NCBI GenBank assembly: GCA_036338025.1
Contig: JAYZDB010000226.1
Location: 1 to 8,697, forward strand
DNA length: 8,697 bases
DNA from: JAYZDB01 sp036338025
GTDB taxonomy: Bacteria > Planctomycetota > UBA1135 > UBA2386
Direction: 5' to 3'
Under the pieces are notes generated by a model. It saw only the letters and a list, made by a program, of their open reading frames with translations, had not been told where the DNA came from and made no database searches. The translations under genes were made by a program, and so were the position numbers. This document shows positions 1 through 5,594 of this stretch, in pieces. The number at the start of each line of letters is the position of its first letter. Position 1 is the stretch's first letter.

Positions 1-61
1 AGTCACGGCCAGGGCGTCCACCAGAACGGTCTTCGCGAGGCCGACTCGGGCCGCGGCCACC
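1..61. repeat. Left copy of a 61-bp perfect direct repeat inside pnp
   Basis: Bases 1-61 match bases 532-592 exactly by direct comparison. The offset of 531 bp equals 177 codons, so both copies are read in the same frame of pnp and encode the same 20 residues (980-999 here). The window edge cuts this copy, so the repeat may extend further left. Identity at synonymous positions implies a recent duplication, gene conversion, or an assembly problem. Confidence 0.9.
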
Positions 62-2998
62 ATCCCGATCCTCGCCTCCACGACGCGGTTCGCGCTCGTA
101 GCGATCGCCACGATCCTGACGGCCCCCAGAACGGTCGCCTCGGGATTCGCGATCGTCGCGGTCACGGGAGCCGCGACCCGAGTCATCACGGTCGGAGCGC
201 TCGCCTCGTGACCCCTGGTTTTCACGATCGGGCCGAGGCCCCCGTTCGGAACGCTCGCCCCGGTCGGGGCGATCGTCACGATCACGGCGAGGACCACGAT
301 CGGAACGCTCACCACGATCCGAGCGACCTCCGGAATCACGACGGGGACCGCGATCCGGACGATCGTCACGATCCCGGCGAGGACCACGATCCGAGCGACC
401 TTCGGAATCACGACGGGGACCGCGATCCGGACGATCGTCACGATCCCGGCGAGGACCACGATCGGAACGCTCGCCACGATCGCGCCCACCACGCGGTCCA
501 CGGTCTCCACGATCATCACCGCGAGCGCCGTAGTCACGGCCAGGGCGTCCACCAGAACGGTCTTCGCGAGGCCGACTCGGGCCGCGGCCACCGTCACGGT
601 CACTCCGGCCGCGGTCACTCCGGCCGCGGGGAGCCTCATCGGCCCCTTCGTCCGTGTCAGACTCGGTCTCCGAATCTCCTTCGTCGGATTCGTAGTCGTC
701 GACCGAGTCGCCGCGTCCGCGACGGAAAACCCGCTCCTCGGGCTCTGCCTCCCCACCCAGTGTCGCCTTGTGGCTCAACTTGATCTTGCCGAAGTCATCG
801 ATGTCGAGCACCTTCACTTCGAGGGTATCGCCAGTGCTCACAACGTCAGTGACGGCATGAATGAACGAATTAGACAGCTCCGACACGTGGCACAGGCCTT
901 CCTGGCCGGGCAGGATTTCAACGAAACAGCCGAAATCCTTGATCGACGTGACCCGACCCTGGTAGAGCTCGCCGGCTTTGACTTCGCGAGTCATGTCACC
1001 GATGTAGCTGCGACAGGCCTCAGCCTTCTCAGCATCGAAACCACCGATGTTGACCAGGCCAGTGTCGTCGATGGAGATCTTGACTTCGTAGTCCGCCTGC
1101 AGCGCTCGGATGTTCTTGCCAGACGGGCCAATGATGAAGCCGATCTTCTCCACCGGCACCTGCACGCTGAGAAGACGCGGCGCATTCGGGCTGATCTCGC
1201 TGCGCGGCTTGGCTAGAGCCTTGAGCATCTCACGCAGGATGTGCAAACGTCCGACCTTGGCCTGCTCCATGGCCTCTTCCAGGATGTCATGGGTAAGACC
1301 ATCGCACTTGATGTCCATCTGCAGGGCGGTGATGCCTTTACCCGTGCCCGCGACCTTGAAGTCCATGTCGCCGCAGTGGTCCTCAGAACCGAGAATGTCC
1401 GAGAGGATCGCGTAGTCCTCGCCTTCCATCACCAACCCCATCGCGATACCAGCGACCGGTTGACGCAAAGGCACACCAGCGTCCATCAGCGCGAGGGTTC
1501 CGCCACAAATGGACGCCATCGAGGAGGAGCCATTCGACTCCAGGATCTCGGAGGTCACGCGCATTGTGTAGGGGAAGTCAATCTTCGGCGGCAGCATGCG
1601 CAGGACGGACCGCTCGGCGAGATTACCGTGACCGATCTCCCGACGGCTAACGCCCATCATCCGACGCACTTCACCGACACAAAACGGTGGGAAGGTGTAG
1701 TGCAGCATGAAGCTCTGCGGATCCTCAGGGTAGATGCCATCGCGGTTCTGCACATCGTCAGGCGTGCCGAGCGTCGCAACACACATCGCCTGCGTCTCGC
1801 CGCGGGTGAACAACGCCGAGCCGTGCACCTTGGGCAAGATCCCGACCTCGATAGTAATCGGGCGAATCTTGTTGGACTTGCGACCATCTGCACGCTTGCC
1901 GCTCAGGATGGAGTCCCGTTCGCCCTGCTTGGTCAAGCCAGAGCAGAACTCGCTGACGTACTTCTTATGGGCCTTGGCGTCCTCACCGTCTTCGACGGCG
2001 AAGGCTTCATGGACCTCGTTCATCAACTCCTTGCGCAGCGCGCCGCGCTCGTGCTTGTCAGCTCCGGCCACCGATGAGGCCTTGAGCTTCTTGCCGAACT
2101 TCTTCTCGATCGCCTGGTCGAGCGACTCCTCGCGGACCGGGGCGTCCCACTCCATCTTTTCCTTGCCAGCTGCCTCGGTGAAGGCCGTGACCAAGGCGGC
2201 GATGTCCGCGCAGGTCTCCTTGGCTAGAGCGATAGCATCGAGGAGGGTATCTTCCTCGAGTTCCAAACAACCAGCTTCCACCATCACGACCGCTTCGTCG
2301 TGACCGGCGACGGTCAAGTTGAGTTCGTTCTCCTCGGACTGAAGCTGCGCCCAGGTCGGGTTGATTACAAATTCGCCATCAATCCGCCCGATCCGACAAG
2401 CACCGAGGTGCTTTTCATGCGGAATCGAACTGATCGCCAGTGCAGCAAAGGAGCCAACCGCCGCCAGAATGTCCGATTCGGCGTCCATATCGGCACTGAG
2501 TACCTGTGACAGGACTTGGACTTCCTTTTTGAACCCGTCTGGGAACAGCGGGCGGATCGAGCGGTCGATGATCCGACAGGTCAGGACCTCTCGGGTGGTC
2601 GGCCGACCTTCGCGCTTGAAGAAGCCACCAGGGAACTTACCAGCAGCCGGATACCGCTCGCGGTAGTCGACGGTCAAGGGGAAAAAATCGAGGTCAGGGC
2701 GTCCAGACGAGCTCTGCGCGGTCGCGAGAATCATCGTGTCGCCATAGCGGGCCATGACGGCACCGTCTGCGAGCTTGGCCATGCGGCCGGTCTCCAGGAT
2801 GAGACTGCGTCCACCGATCTCGGCAGAAGCGCGGACAATCCGACCGTCCACCTGGACGTCGATTTCAGTTTTGCTTTTCCCTGCACTGCCCGTCGAACCG
2901 GACTTCTTGTTGGCCGACCTGGAGGTTTTCTTCGAGGAACTTTTCTTCTTGGTACTTGTCGTGGTCGCGCGCTTGCGCGACGTCTTTTTGGTTTCCAT
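1..2998 (-). CDS. pnp: Polynucleotide phosphorylase with Lys-rich N-extension and long Arg/Asp/Gly-rich C-terminal tail (3' end outside window)
   Basis: Phosphorolytic 3'-5' exoribonuclease that releases nucleoside diphosphates from RNA; normally a cytoplasmic trimer in RNA turnover. The frame is open from ATG 2998 to the left edge: 999 codons and no stop, against about 700 residues in typical PNPases. Residues 1-43 are a Lys/Ser/Thr-rich extension. The first RNase PH domain follows, with GGFFKREGRP at 124-133, then the helical linker. The second RNase PH domain has GETQAMCVATLG near 403, NGSSSMAS from 489 (S492/S493 match the E. coli phosphate-binding serines) and EDHCGDMD at 539-546 (D540 and D546 match E. 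coli metal ligands D486 and D492). KH has its GxxG loop (GPSG) at 624-627, and S1 spans about 676-745. Residues 764-788 are acidic (14 of 25 Asp/Glu), and 791-999 are Arg/Asp/Gly repeats. The start is supported by an AAGGA site and by the absence of another start before the core. It lies 217 bp downstream of rpsO, the classical order. Identity is certain; tail function is unknown. Confidence 0.97.
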   Translation of the reverse strand, partial: METKKTSRKRATTTSTKKKSSSKKTSRSANKKSGSTGSAGKSKTEIDVQVDGRIVRASAEIGGRSLILETGRMAKLADGAVMARYGDTMILATAQSSSGRPDLDFFPLTVDYRERYPAAGKFPGGFFKREGRPTTREVLTCRIIDRSIRPLFPDGFKKEVQVLSQVLSADMDAESDILAAVGSFAALAISSIPHEKHLGACRIGRIDGEFVINPTWAQLQSEENELNLTVAGHDEAVVMVEAGCLELEEDTLLDAIALAKETCADIAALVTAFTEAAGKEKMEWDAPVREESLDQAIEKKFGKKLKASSVAGADKHERGALRKELMNEVHEAFAVEDGEDAKAHKKYVSEFCSGLTKQGERDSILSGKRADGRKSNKIRPITIEVGILPKVHGSALFTRGETQAMCVATLGTPDDVQNRDGIYPEDPQSFMLHYTFPPFCVGEVRRMMGVSRREIGHGNLAERSVLRMLPPKIDFPYTMRVTSEILESNGSSSMASICGGTLALMDAGVPLRQPVAGIAMGLVMEGEDYAILSDILGSEDHCGDMDFKVAGTGKGITALQMDIKCDGLTHDILEEAMEQAKVGRLHILREMLKALAKPRSEISPNAPRLLSVQVPVEKIGFIIGPSGKNIRALQADYEVKISIDDTGLVNIGGFDAEKAEACRSYIGDMTREVKAGELYQGRVTSIKDFGCFVEILPGQEGLCHVSELSNSFIHAVTDVVSTGDTLEVKVLDIDDFGKIKLSHKATLGGEAEPEERVFRRGRGDSVDDYESDEGDSETESDTDEGADEAPRGRSDRGRSDRDGGRGPSRPREDRSGGRPGRDYGARGDDRGDRGPRGGRDRGERSDRGPRRDRDDRPDRGPRRDSEGRSDRGPRRDRDDRPDRGPRRDSGGRSDRGERSDRGPRRDRDDRPDRGERSERGPRPDRENQGSRGERSDRDDSGRGSRDRDDRESRGDRSGGRQDRGDRYEREPRRGGEDRDGGRGPSRPREDRSGGRPGRD
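311..454. repeat. Tandem repeat, two 72-bp units, in frame in the pnp tail
   Basis: Units 311-382 and 383-454 differ at one base (ctc versus ttc), which changes one Glu to Gly. Each unit is 24 codons of Arg/Asp/Gly/Pro, including RRDRDD and RPDRGP motifs, and they encode residues 849-896. Fragments of the unit recur on both sides: near 271-300 with one change, and from 455 for nine bases before divergence. This points to repeated slippage or unequal exchange in this part of the gene. Confidence 0.9.
532..592. repeat. Right copy of the 61-bp perfect direct repeat inside pnp
   Basis: This copy encodes PNPase residues 803-822 (GGRGPSRPREDRSGGRPGRD), at the start of the basic tail. It is identical to bases 1-61. 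The match ends at base 592: base 593 is g, where the left copy has a at base 62. Confidence 0.9.
601..630. repeat. Short tandem repeat, two 15-bp units, in the pnp tail
   Basis: Units 601-615 and 616-630 share 14 of 15 bases and encode two successive GRSDR-type pentapeptides near residues 790-801. It marks the junction between the acidic linker and the basic repeat tail. Confidence 0.8.
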
Positions 2999-3004
2999 TA
3001 CATT

Positions 3005-3009
3005 TCCTT
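3005..3009 (-). promoter_or_regulatory. Shine-Dalgarno site of pnp
   Basis: The minus strand reads AAGGA here, with six bases before the ATG at 2998. It is one of the clearest ribosome binding sites in the window and fixes the pnp start, so the Lys-rich N-terminus is very probably translated. An ATG at 3003-3001 lies between the site and the start but is followed at once by TAA, so it cannot be the gene start. Confidence 0.7.
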
Positions 3010-3042
3010 CGGGGTTCACATTTTCGTCCCCGAGATGCGGGC

Positions 3043-3057
3043 GCAGGCACATCCTGC
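3043..3057. other. Small inverted repeat in the pnp leader
   Basis: The plus strand has GCAGG, a 5-base loop and CCTGC: a perfect 5-bp stem, 45 bases upstream of the pnp start codon. A TTGACA hexamer on the minus strand (3075-3070) lies between this stem and the larger one at 3078-3094, but no convincing -10 box follows at 16-18 bp. A promoter for pnp alone is therefore not established. Confidence 0.3.
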
Positions 3058-3077
3058 ACGACCCGGCTTTGTCAAAT

Positions 3078-3094
3078 GCGGGGTGATTCCCCGC
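3078..3094. other. Perfect inverted repeat in the rpsO-pnp spacer
   Basis: The plus strand has GCGGGG, a 5-base loop and CCCCGC: a 6-bp all-GC stem, 121 bp beyond the pnp-distal end of the spacer as transcribed from rpsO. Only a short AT stretch (ATTTG) follows on the minus strand, so it is a poor intrinsic terminator. It could be an attenuator, a processing site or a structure protecting the rpsO 3' end. In E. coli the rpsO-pnp spacer carries an attenuator and an RNase III hairpin; whether this stem does the same is inference. Confidence 0.45.
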
Positions 3095-3215
3095 TGGAGT
3101 GCACCGATCCCGCCATTCCTTGGCGGTGGGCGCGTTCATCTACTGCAAATCAAAAGGCCTGGCTGGATCCATTCCAACGAGGTCCGTGGTGTGTCGATCG
3201 CTCGCCTTCCGCAAA

Positions 3216-3494
3216 CTAGCTGGCGCTGCGGCGCAGCCCTAGTCGTTCGGTAAGAGCGAGGTAGCGGTCATGCGCCGTGCGGTTCAGGTAGCTGAGCAGC
3301 TTGTTGCGACGGTTCACTTTCTGGAGCAGGCCGCGGCGCGAGTGGTAGTCCTTGCTATGCACCCTCATGTGCTCTGTCAAGGTCGTGATATCCTCGGTGA
3401 GGAGTGCGATTTGCACCTCCGGCGAGCCCGTGTCGCCTTCGTGGGTGCGAAAATCGTCGATAATCTTCTGTCGGGTCTCCTGGTTTTCACTCAT
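3216..3494 (-). CDS. rpsO: 30S ribosomal protein S15
   Basis: Primary 16S rRNA-binding protein of the small subunit, contacting the central domain early in 30S assembly. The 92 residues match the usual length of about 89. Family motifs are present: HEGDTGSPEVQIALLTEDI from residue 18, HSKDYHSRRGLL at 46-57 (the rRNA-contacting loop) and NRRNKLLSYL at 61-70. The start is the ATG at 3494, because residue 1 onward aligns with the S15 N-terminus. The frame stays open upstream to 3614 but that part is unlike S15. An in-frame GTG four codons upstream (3506) is a possible alternative. The ribosome binding site is weak (GAGAA). It is followed by pnp on the same strand, the conserved rpsO-pnp order. 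S15 often represses its own mRNA, and the leader here contains candidate structures. Confidence 0.97.
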   Translation of the reverse strand: MSENQETRQKIIDDFRTHEGDTGSPEVQIALLTEDITTLTEHMRVHSKDYHSRRGLLQKVNRRNKLLSYLNRTAHDRYLALTERLGLRRSAS

Positions 3495-3509
3495 CCCTGT
3501 TCTCACTTT

Positions 3510-3536
3510 CTCTGGTTCAAAACCAACAAGCCAGAG
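3510..3536 (-). promoter_or_regulatory. Two mutually exclusive stems just upstream of rpsO (candidate S15 leader element)
   Basis: On the minus strand, CTCTGG (3536-3531) can pair with CCAGAG (3515-3510). Alternatively TGGTT (3525-3521) can pair with AACCA (3517-3513) across a 3-base loop. The two share bases 3513-3515 and cannot form together. They end about 15 bases before the rpsO ATG, where translational repression by S15 would act. S15 autoregulation is known in several bacteria with differing RNA structures. Its occurrence here is inferred from position and base pairing only. Confidence 0.35.
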
Positions 3537-3604
3537 CAGGGACTCCGGCTTTGCGGTCGCCACCGCGCATTCTGCGGCGGATTGGGGACGCGGAGGATAG
3601 CGAG

Positions 3605-3626
3605 GGTCTGTCACCGGCGACAGACC
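3605..3626. other. Perfect 8-bp inverted repeat upstream of rpsO
   Basis: The plus strand has GGTCTGTC, a 6-base loop and GACAGACC. It sits in the 258-bp spacer between the lipoprotein gene and rpsO, about 110 bases before the rpsO start, with no T-run on either side. It may be an operator, part of the rpsO leader RNA, or a weak terminator for the upstream gene. The rest of the spacer (3537-3752) holds no other feature I can support; no clear -35/-10 pair was found. Confidence 0.45.
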
Positions 3627-3752
3627 TGTCTGAACTAATCCACGCCTTGCCTAGGCACCGCTGTCATCGGCATCTGGGCATAATCCTCCCAAGCCTCTGG
3701 GGTTCCAGACTATGGAAAAATTGCCGGACCGCACCGCTGCCAGGCAAGAATC

Positions 3753-4364
3753 CTAGGCCCGACGACGTGGCAAGCGGTTCAGGAGCTCCTTGATCAACTC
3801 GCGAGCTGCGGAGCGAGCCCGCTCGGCCGGGTCCCGCGGAGCAGCACCTCGGCCACCAGCGACCACCGTTCCGCGGATATCCCCCGACCAGAGCACGATC
3901 TTGTCCGCGCTCCCGAACAGGGTCACCTTGGCGACGAAACTCACCTCGCTACTCACCAGCAAGCCGGACGGGTCCCAATGAGACACCTGCACCGCCAGGA
4001 TCGCATCCTCGCCAGCCTGCCCGGCAAGCGACGCGAGGTAGTCGGTCTCGATATTCGAGCGGCCGCCGGTCGACGCATTCTGCACCGCCCGACGCATCCG
4101 GCCATCGACATAGGCTGGGTTCAGAGGACTGTAGTGCCGATCGATCAACGAGATCCCGAGCTGGTCACGCATGGTCTCGAGCAAGGGCTCCACGAACTCC
4201 CCACCGGTCCGATCCTCGATCGGCAATACCGCGATACTCGCAGGATTGATCCTGCCGAGCTCCGCGGACCGAATCAGGGAATCTTCTATCGGCGGCGGGC
4301 CTGGCATCACGCAGGCGGAGAATCCGAGCATCGACAGGGCGACCAGGTGCTTGCAGTACTTCAT
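3753..4364 (-). CDS. Putative lipoprotein, possibly GNA1162/DUF799-like
   Basis: A 203-residue exported protein. MKYCKHLVALSMLGFSAC looks like a short lipoprotein signal peptide with cysteine at residue 18; the lipobox FSAC has Phe at -3, where Leu is usual, so lipidation is likely but not certain. After a Pro-rich linker (20-25) comes a mixed alpha/beta domain with IAVLPIEDRTGG at 44-55 and a later stretch, EDAILAVQVSHWD (119-131), leading into SSEVSFVAKVTLF and IVLWSGDIRG. This order (VLP strand, helix, 'DAxLxVxVxxW' strand, then 'LW' strand) resembles the DUF799/GNA1162 and LpoB-like lipoproteins of the outer membrane periplasmic face; that match is by pattern only. The C-terminus (174-203) is Arg-rich and probably helical. 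The start at 4364 is chosen because the signal peptide begins there; the frame is open to a GTG at 4424. The gene lies 284 bp downstream of the TPR gene on the same strand. Confidence 0.75.
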   Translation of the reverse strand: MKYCKHLVALSMLGFSACVMPGPPPIEDSLIRSAELGRINPASIAVLPIEDRTGGEFVEPLLETMRDQLGISLIDRHYSPLNPAYVDGRMRRAVQNASTGGRSNIETDYLASLAGQAGEDAILAVQVSHWDPSGLLVSSEVSFVAKVTLFGSADKIVLWSGDIRGTVVAGGRGAAPRDPAERARSAARELIKELLNRLPRRRA

Positions 4365-4444
4365 GTTGGCTGGTGTCTTTCCGCTCCTGCCCCTGACCAT
4401 AGCCGGACCGGGAGTCACCTTCACCTCAATTCCGAGAGCAGATC

Positions 4445-4469
4445 AGCCCTGGTGGCCGAGGCCAGGGCT
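4445..4469. other. Perfect 8-bp GC-rich inverted repeat between the TPR and lipoprotein genes
   Basis: AGCCCTGG and CCAGGGCT are separated by 9 bases that themselves contain complementary GGCC/GGCC. It lies about 180 bp after the TPR stop and 80 bp before the lipoprotein start. No T-run follows, so it is at most an I-shaped terminator or a leader structure of the lipoprotein mRNA. The rest of the 284-bp spacer (4365-4648) has no gene I can support. Confidence 0.4.
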
Positions 4470-4648
4470 TCGCCGGCGACCACTTGCTCACAAACGATTT
4501 CGCCAGGACTGAAACGGCCAGACCCGCGACTCGCCCAGACGTATCACGTGGACACAACACCCCGCTGGCGACCGCCGGCCACGAGATCCTCCGCAGCATC
4601 CCCAACTTCTGTCCAGGAAAGCTCCAACGAAGCTTCGACCGCCCGATC

Positions 4649-5476
4649 CTAGCGTGACAGCCGACGCAAACGACTGCGCAACGAGTGCTGCAGATCCCCT
4701 TGGATCTTGTTGCGGCGTGGCAGGGCGTCCAGTTCCGCGAGTCCCTCAAAATAGGCACGGCGCGCCTCGGCAGGCTTGCCCATCCGTTCGAGGACCATCC
4801 CCCGGCGCAGCAACCAAGGTGCTCGCAGGGGCATCGCGGCCAACATGCGGTCGAGGCGCCGCAGGGCCTGTGGCCAGGCGCGTCGGGTCAACTCGATCTG
4901 CAAGGCCCCCTGGTGGAGTACGACGAGTGGTCCCAGTTTCCGGACACCCTCGTCCAGTCCCCGTACCACCTCAGCCGAATCGACTCCAAAACCCTGTTGG
5001 ACGCGTGCGCGTTCGAGGTAGTGGTCCGGATTCGGAGACTCGGCAAGGCCTATCAGGGTATCGTAATCCCGCAACGCAGCGGTCTTGGCCTCGACGAGGG
5101 TCAGCAACCGCGCCCGGCACTGCAAGCCGCGCACGTGGCGCGGATGCCCAGCAAGGAATCGGTCGAGGACTTGCCTGGCCCGGTCGTAGCAACCGGCTGC
5201 CAACTCAAGACGCCCCTCGTGCAAATCAAGTTCGACCAGACGTGGCGCCAGGCGTCGAACTGTCTGGAAATCACGACGGGCAGCCGCCCAATCTTTGTGA
5301 AGCCGATGCAGTTCTCCACGCTCCAGGTAGAGCGCTACCGAGCCCGGCGCCTTGCGGATCGACTTCGTCAGCTTCGCGATGCGCGCGTGGATATCACCAT
5401 GCGCCGAAGCCGGCGCCGCGAGGCCAACAGCAATCAGGACGCAGCCAGCCAGAGATCTTGCAGAAGTCAGGTTCAT
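4649..5476 (-). CDS. Secreted tetratricopeptide-repeat (TPR) protein
   Basis: A 275-residue protein with an apparent Sec signal peptide: a hydrophobic stretch (about 8-21) and an AxA-type site (ASA at 23-25), giving a mature N-terminus near H26. The rest is helical TPR repeats. The clearest is LYLERGELHRLHKDWAAARR (49-68) followed by DFQTVRRLAP, with others near 82-111 and 220-249 (LRRGMVLERMGKPAEARRAY). The C-terminus (263-275) is Arg-rich. No catalytic motif is seen, so it is probably a protein-interaction scaffold in the periplasm or at the cell surface. The ATG at 5476 is chosen because the signal peptide starts there; the frame is open to 5818 but overlaps the divergent SUMF1-fold gene and reads as non-conserved sequence. 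No good ribosome binding site precedes it. The partner and pathway are unknown; similar small TPR proteins are common in planctomycetes. Confidence 0.85.
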   Translation of the reverse strand: MNLTSARSLAGCVLIAVGLAAPASAHGDIHARIAKLTKSIRKAPGSVALYLERGELHRLHKDWAAARRDFQTVRRLAPRLVELDLHEGRLELAAGCYDRARQVLDRFLAGHPRHVRGLQCRARLLTLVEAKTAALRDYDTLIGLAESPNPDHYLERARVQQGFGVDSAEVVRGLDEGVRKLGPLVVLHQGALQIELTRRAWPQALRRLDRMLAAMPLRAPWLLRRGMVLERMGKPAEARRAYFEGLAELDALPRRNKIQGDLQHSLRSRLRRLSR

Positions 5477-5594
5477 GGCGAAGGGGAGCAACCTACCGAG
5501 GCTAGTGCGCTCCAACGATGCGTCAATCCCCGCCACCGACGAAAACCTCCTTGCGACACGATCGCAGGTCTCGCTCAGGCCTGGCTGCGGTACC
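5477..5594. promoter_or_regulatory. Divergent intergenic region between the TPR and SUMF1-fold genes
   Basis: About 118 bp separate the two divergent starts and must carry both promoters if the chosen starts are right. I see no convincing -35/-10 pair or ribosome binding site. The plus strand is open in the SUMF1 frame across this spacer from an ATG at 5475, so an alternative longer SUMF1-fold protein would consume the whole region and put the promoter inside the TPR gene. Confidence 0.4.

Noticed and set aside
208..600. Dense GATC and CGATCG sites, resembling a methylation-site cluster or replication-origin feature
   Set aside because: They follow from repeated Asp-Arg codons (GAT CGT or GAC CGC) in the pnp tail. 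There is no AT-rich unwinding region or DnaA-box cluster.
1..630. Repeats considered as a CRISPR array
   Set aside because: Repeat lengths (15, 61 and 72 bp) and spacing are irregular, there are no unique spacers of constant length, and the repeats are in frame within a coding sequence.
208..783. A 191-codon plus-strand frame rich in His, Asp and Arg, opposite the pnp tail
   Set aside because: It is antisense to the repeat tail of pnp. Its odd composition is the reverse reading of Asp/Arg/Gly codons, it matches no family, and it ends just where the repeat region ends.
2996..3003. ATGTAATG: a start-stop pair overlapping the pnp start, as a possible translational regulator
   Set aside because: The upstream ATG has only one base between it and the Shine-Dalgarno site, too close for efficient initiation, and it is followed at once by TAA. 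Probably chance.
3070..3075. TTGACA on the minus strand as a -35 box of a pnp promoter
   Set aside because: No -10 hexamer resembling TATAAT appears at 16-18 bp downstream, and a single hexamer match is expected by chance in a spacer of this size.
770..3253. Long plus-strand open frames opposite the pnp core (for example 1241-2077 and 2516-3253)
   Set aside because: The minus strand encodes an unambiguous PNPase with conserved motifs throughout. GC-rich coding DNA commonly leaves the antisense frames open, and these translations show no recognisable domain.
4426..4758. A 110-codon minus-strand frame with several cysteines across the TPR-lipoprotein spacer
   Set aside because: It overlaps the 3' end of the TPR gene in another frame, has no ribosome binding site or family motif, and the cysteines show no regular metal-binding spacing.
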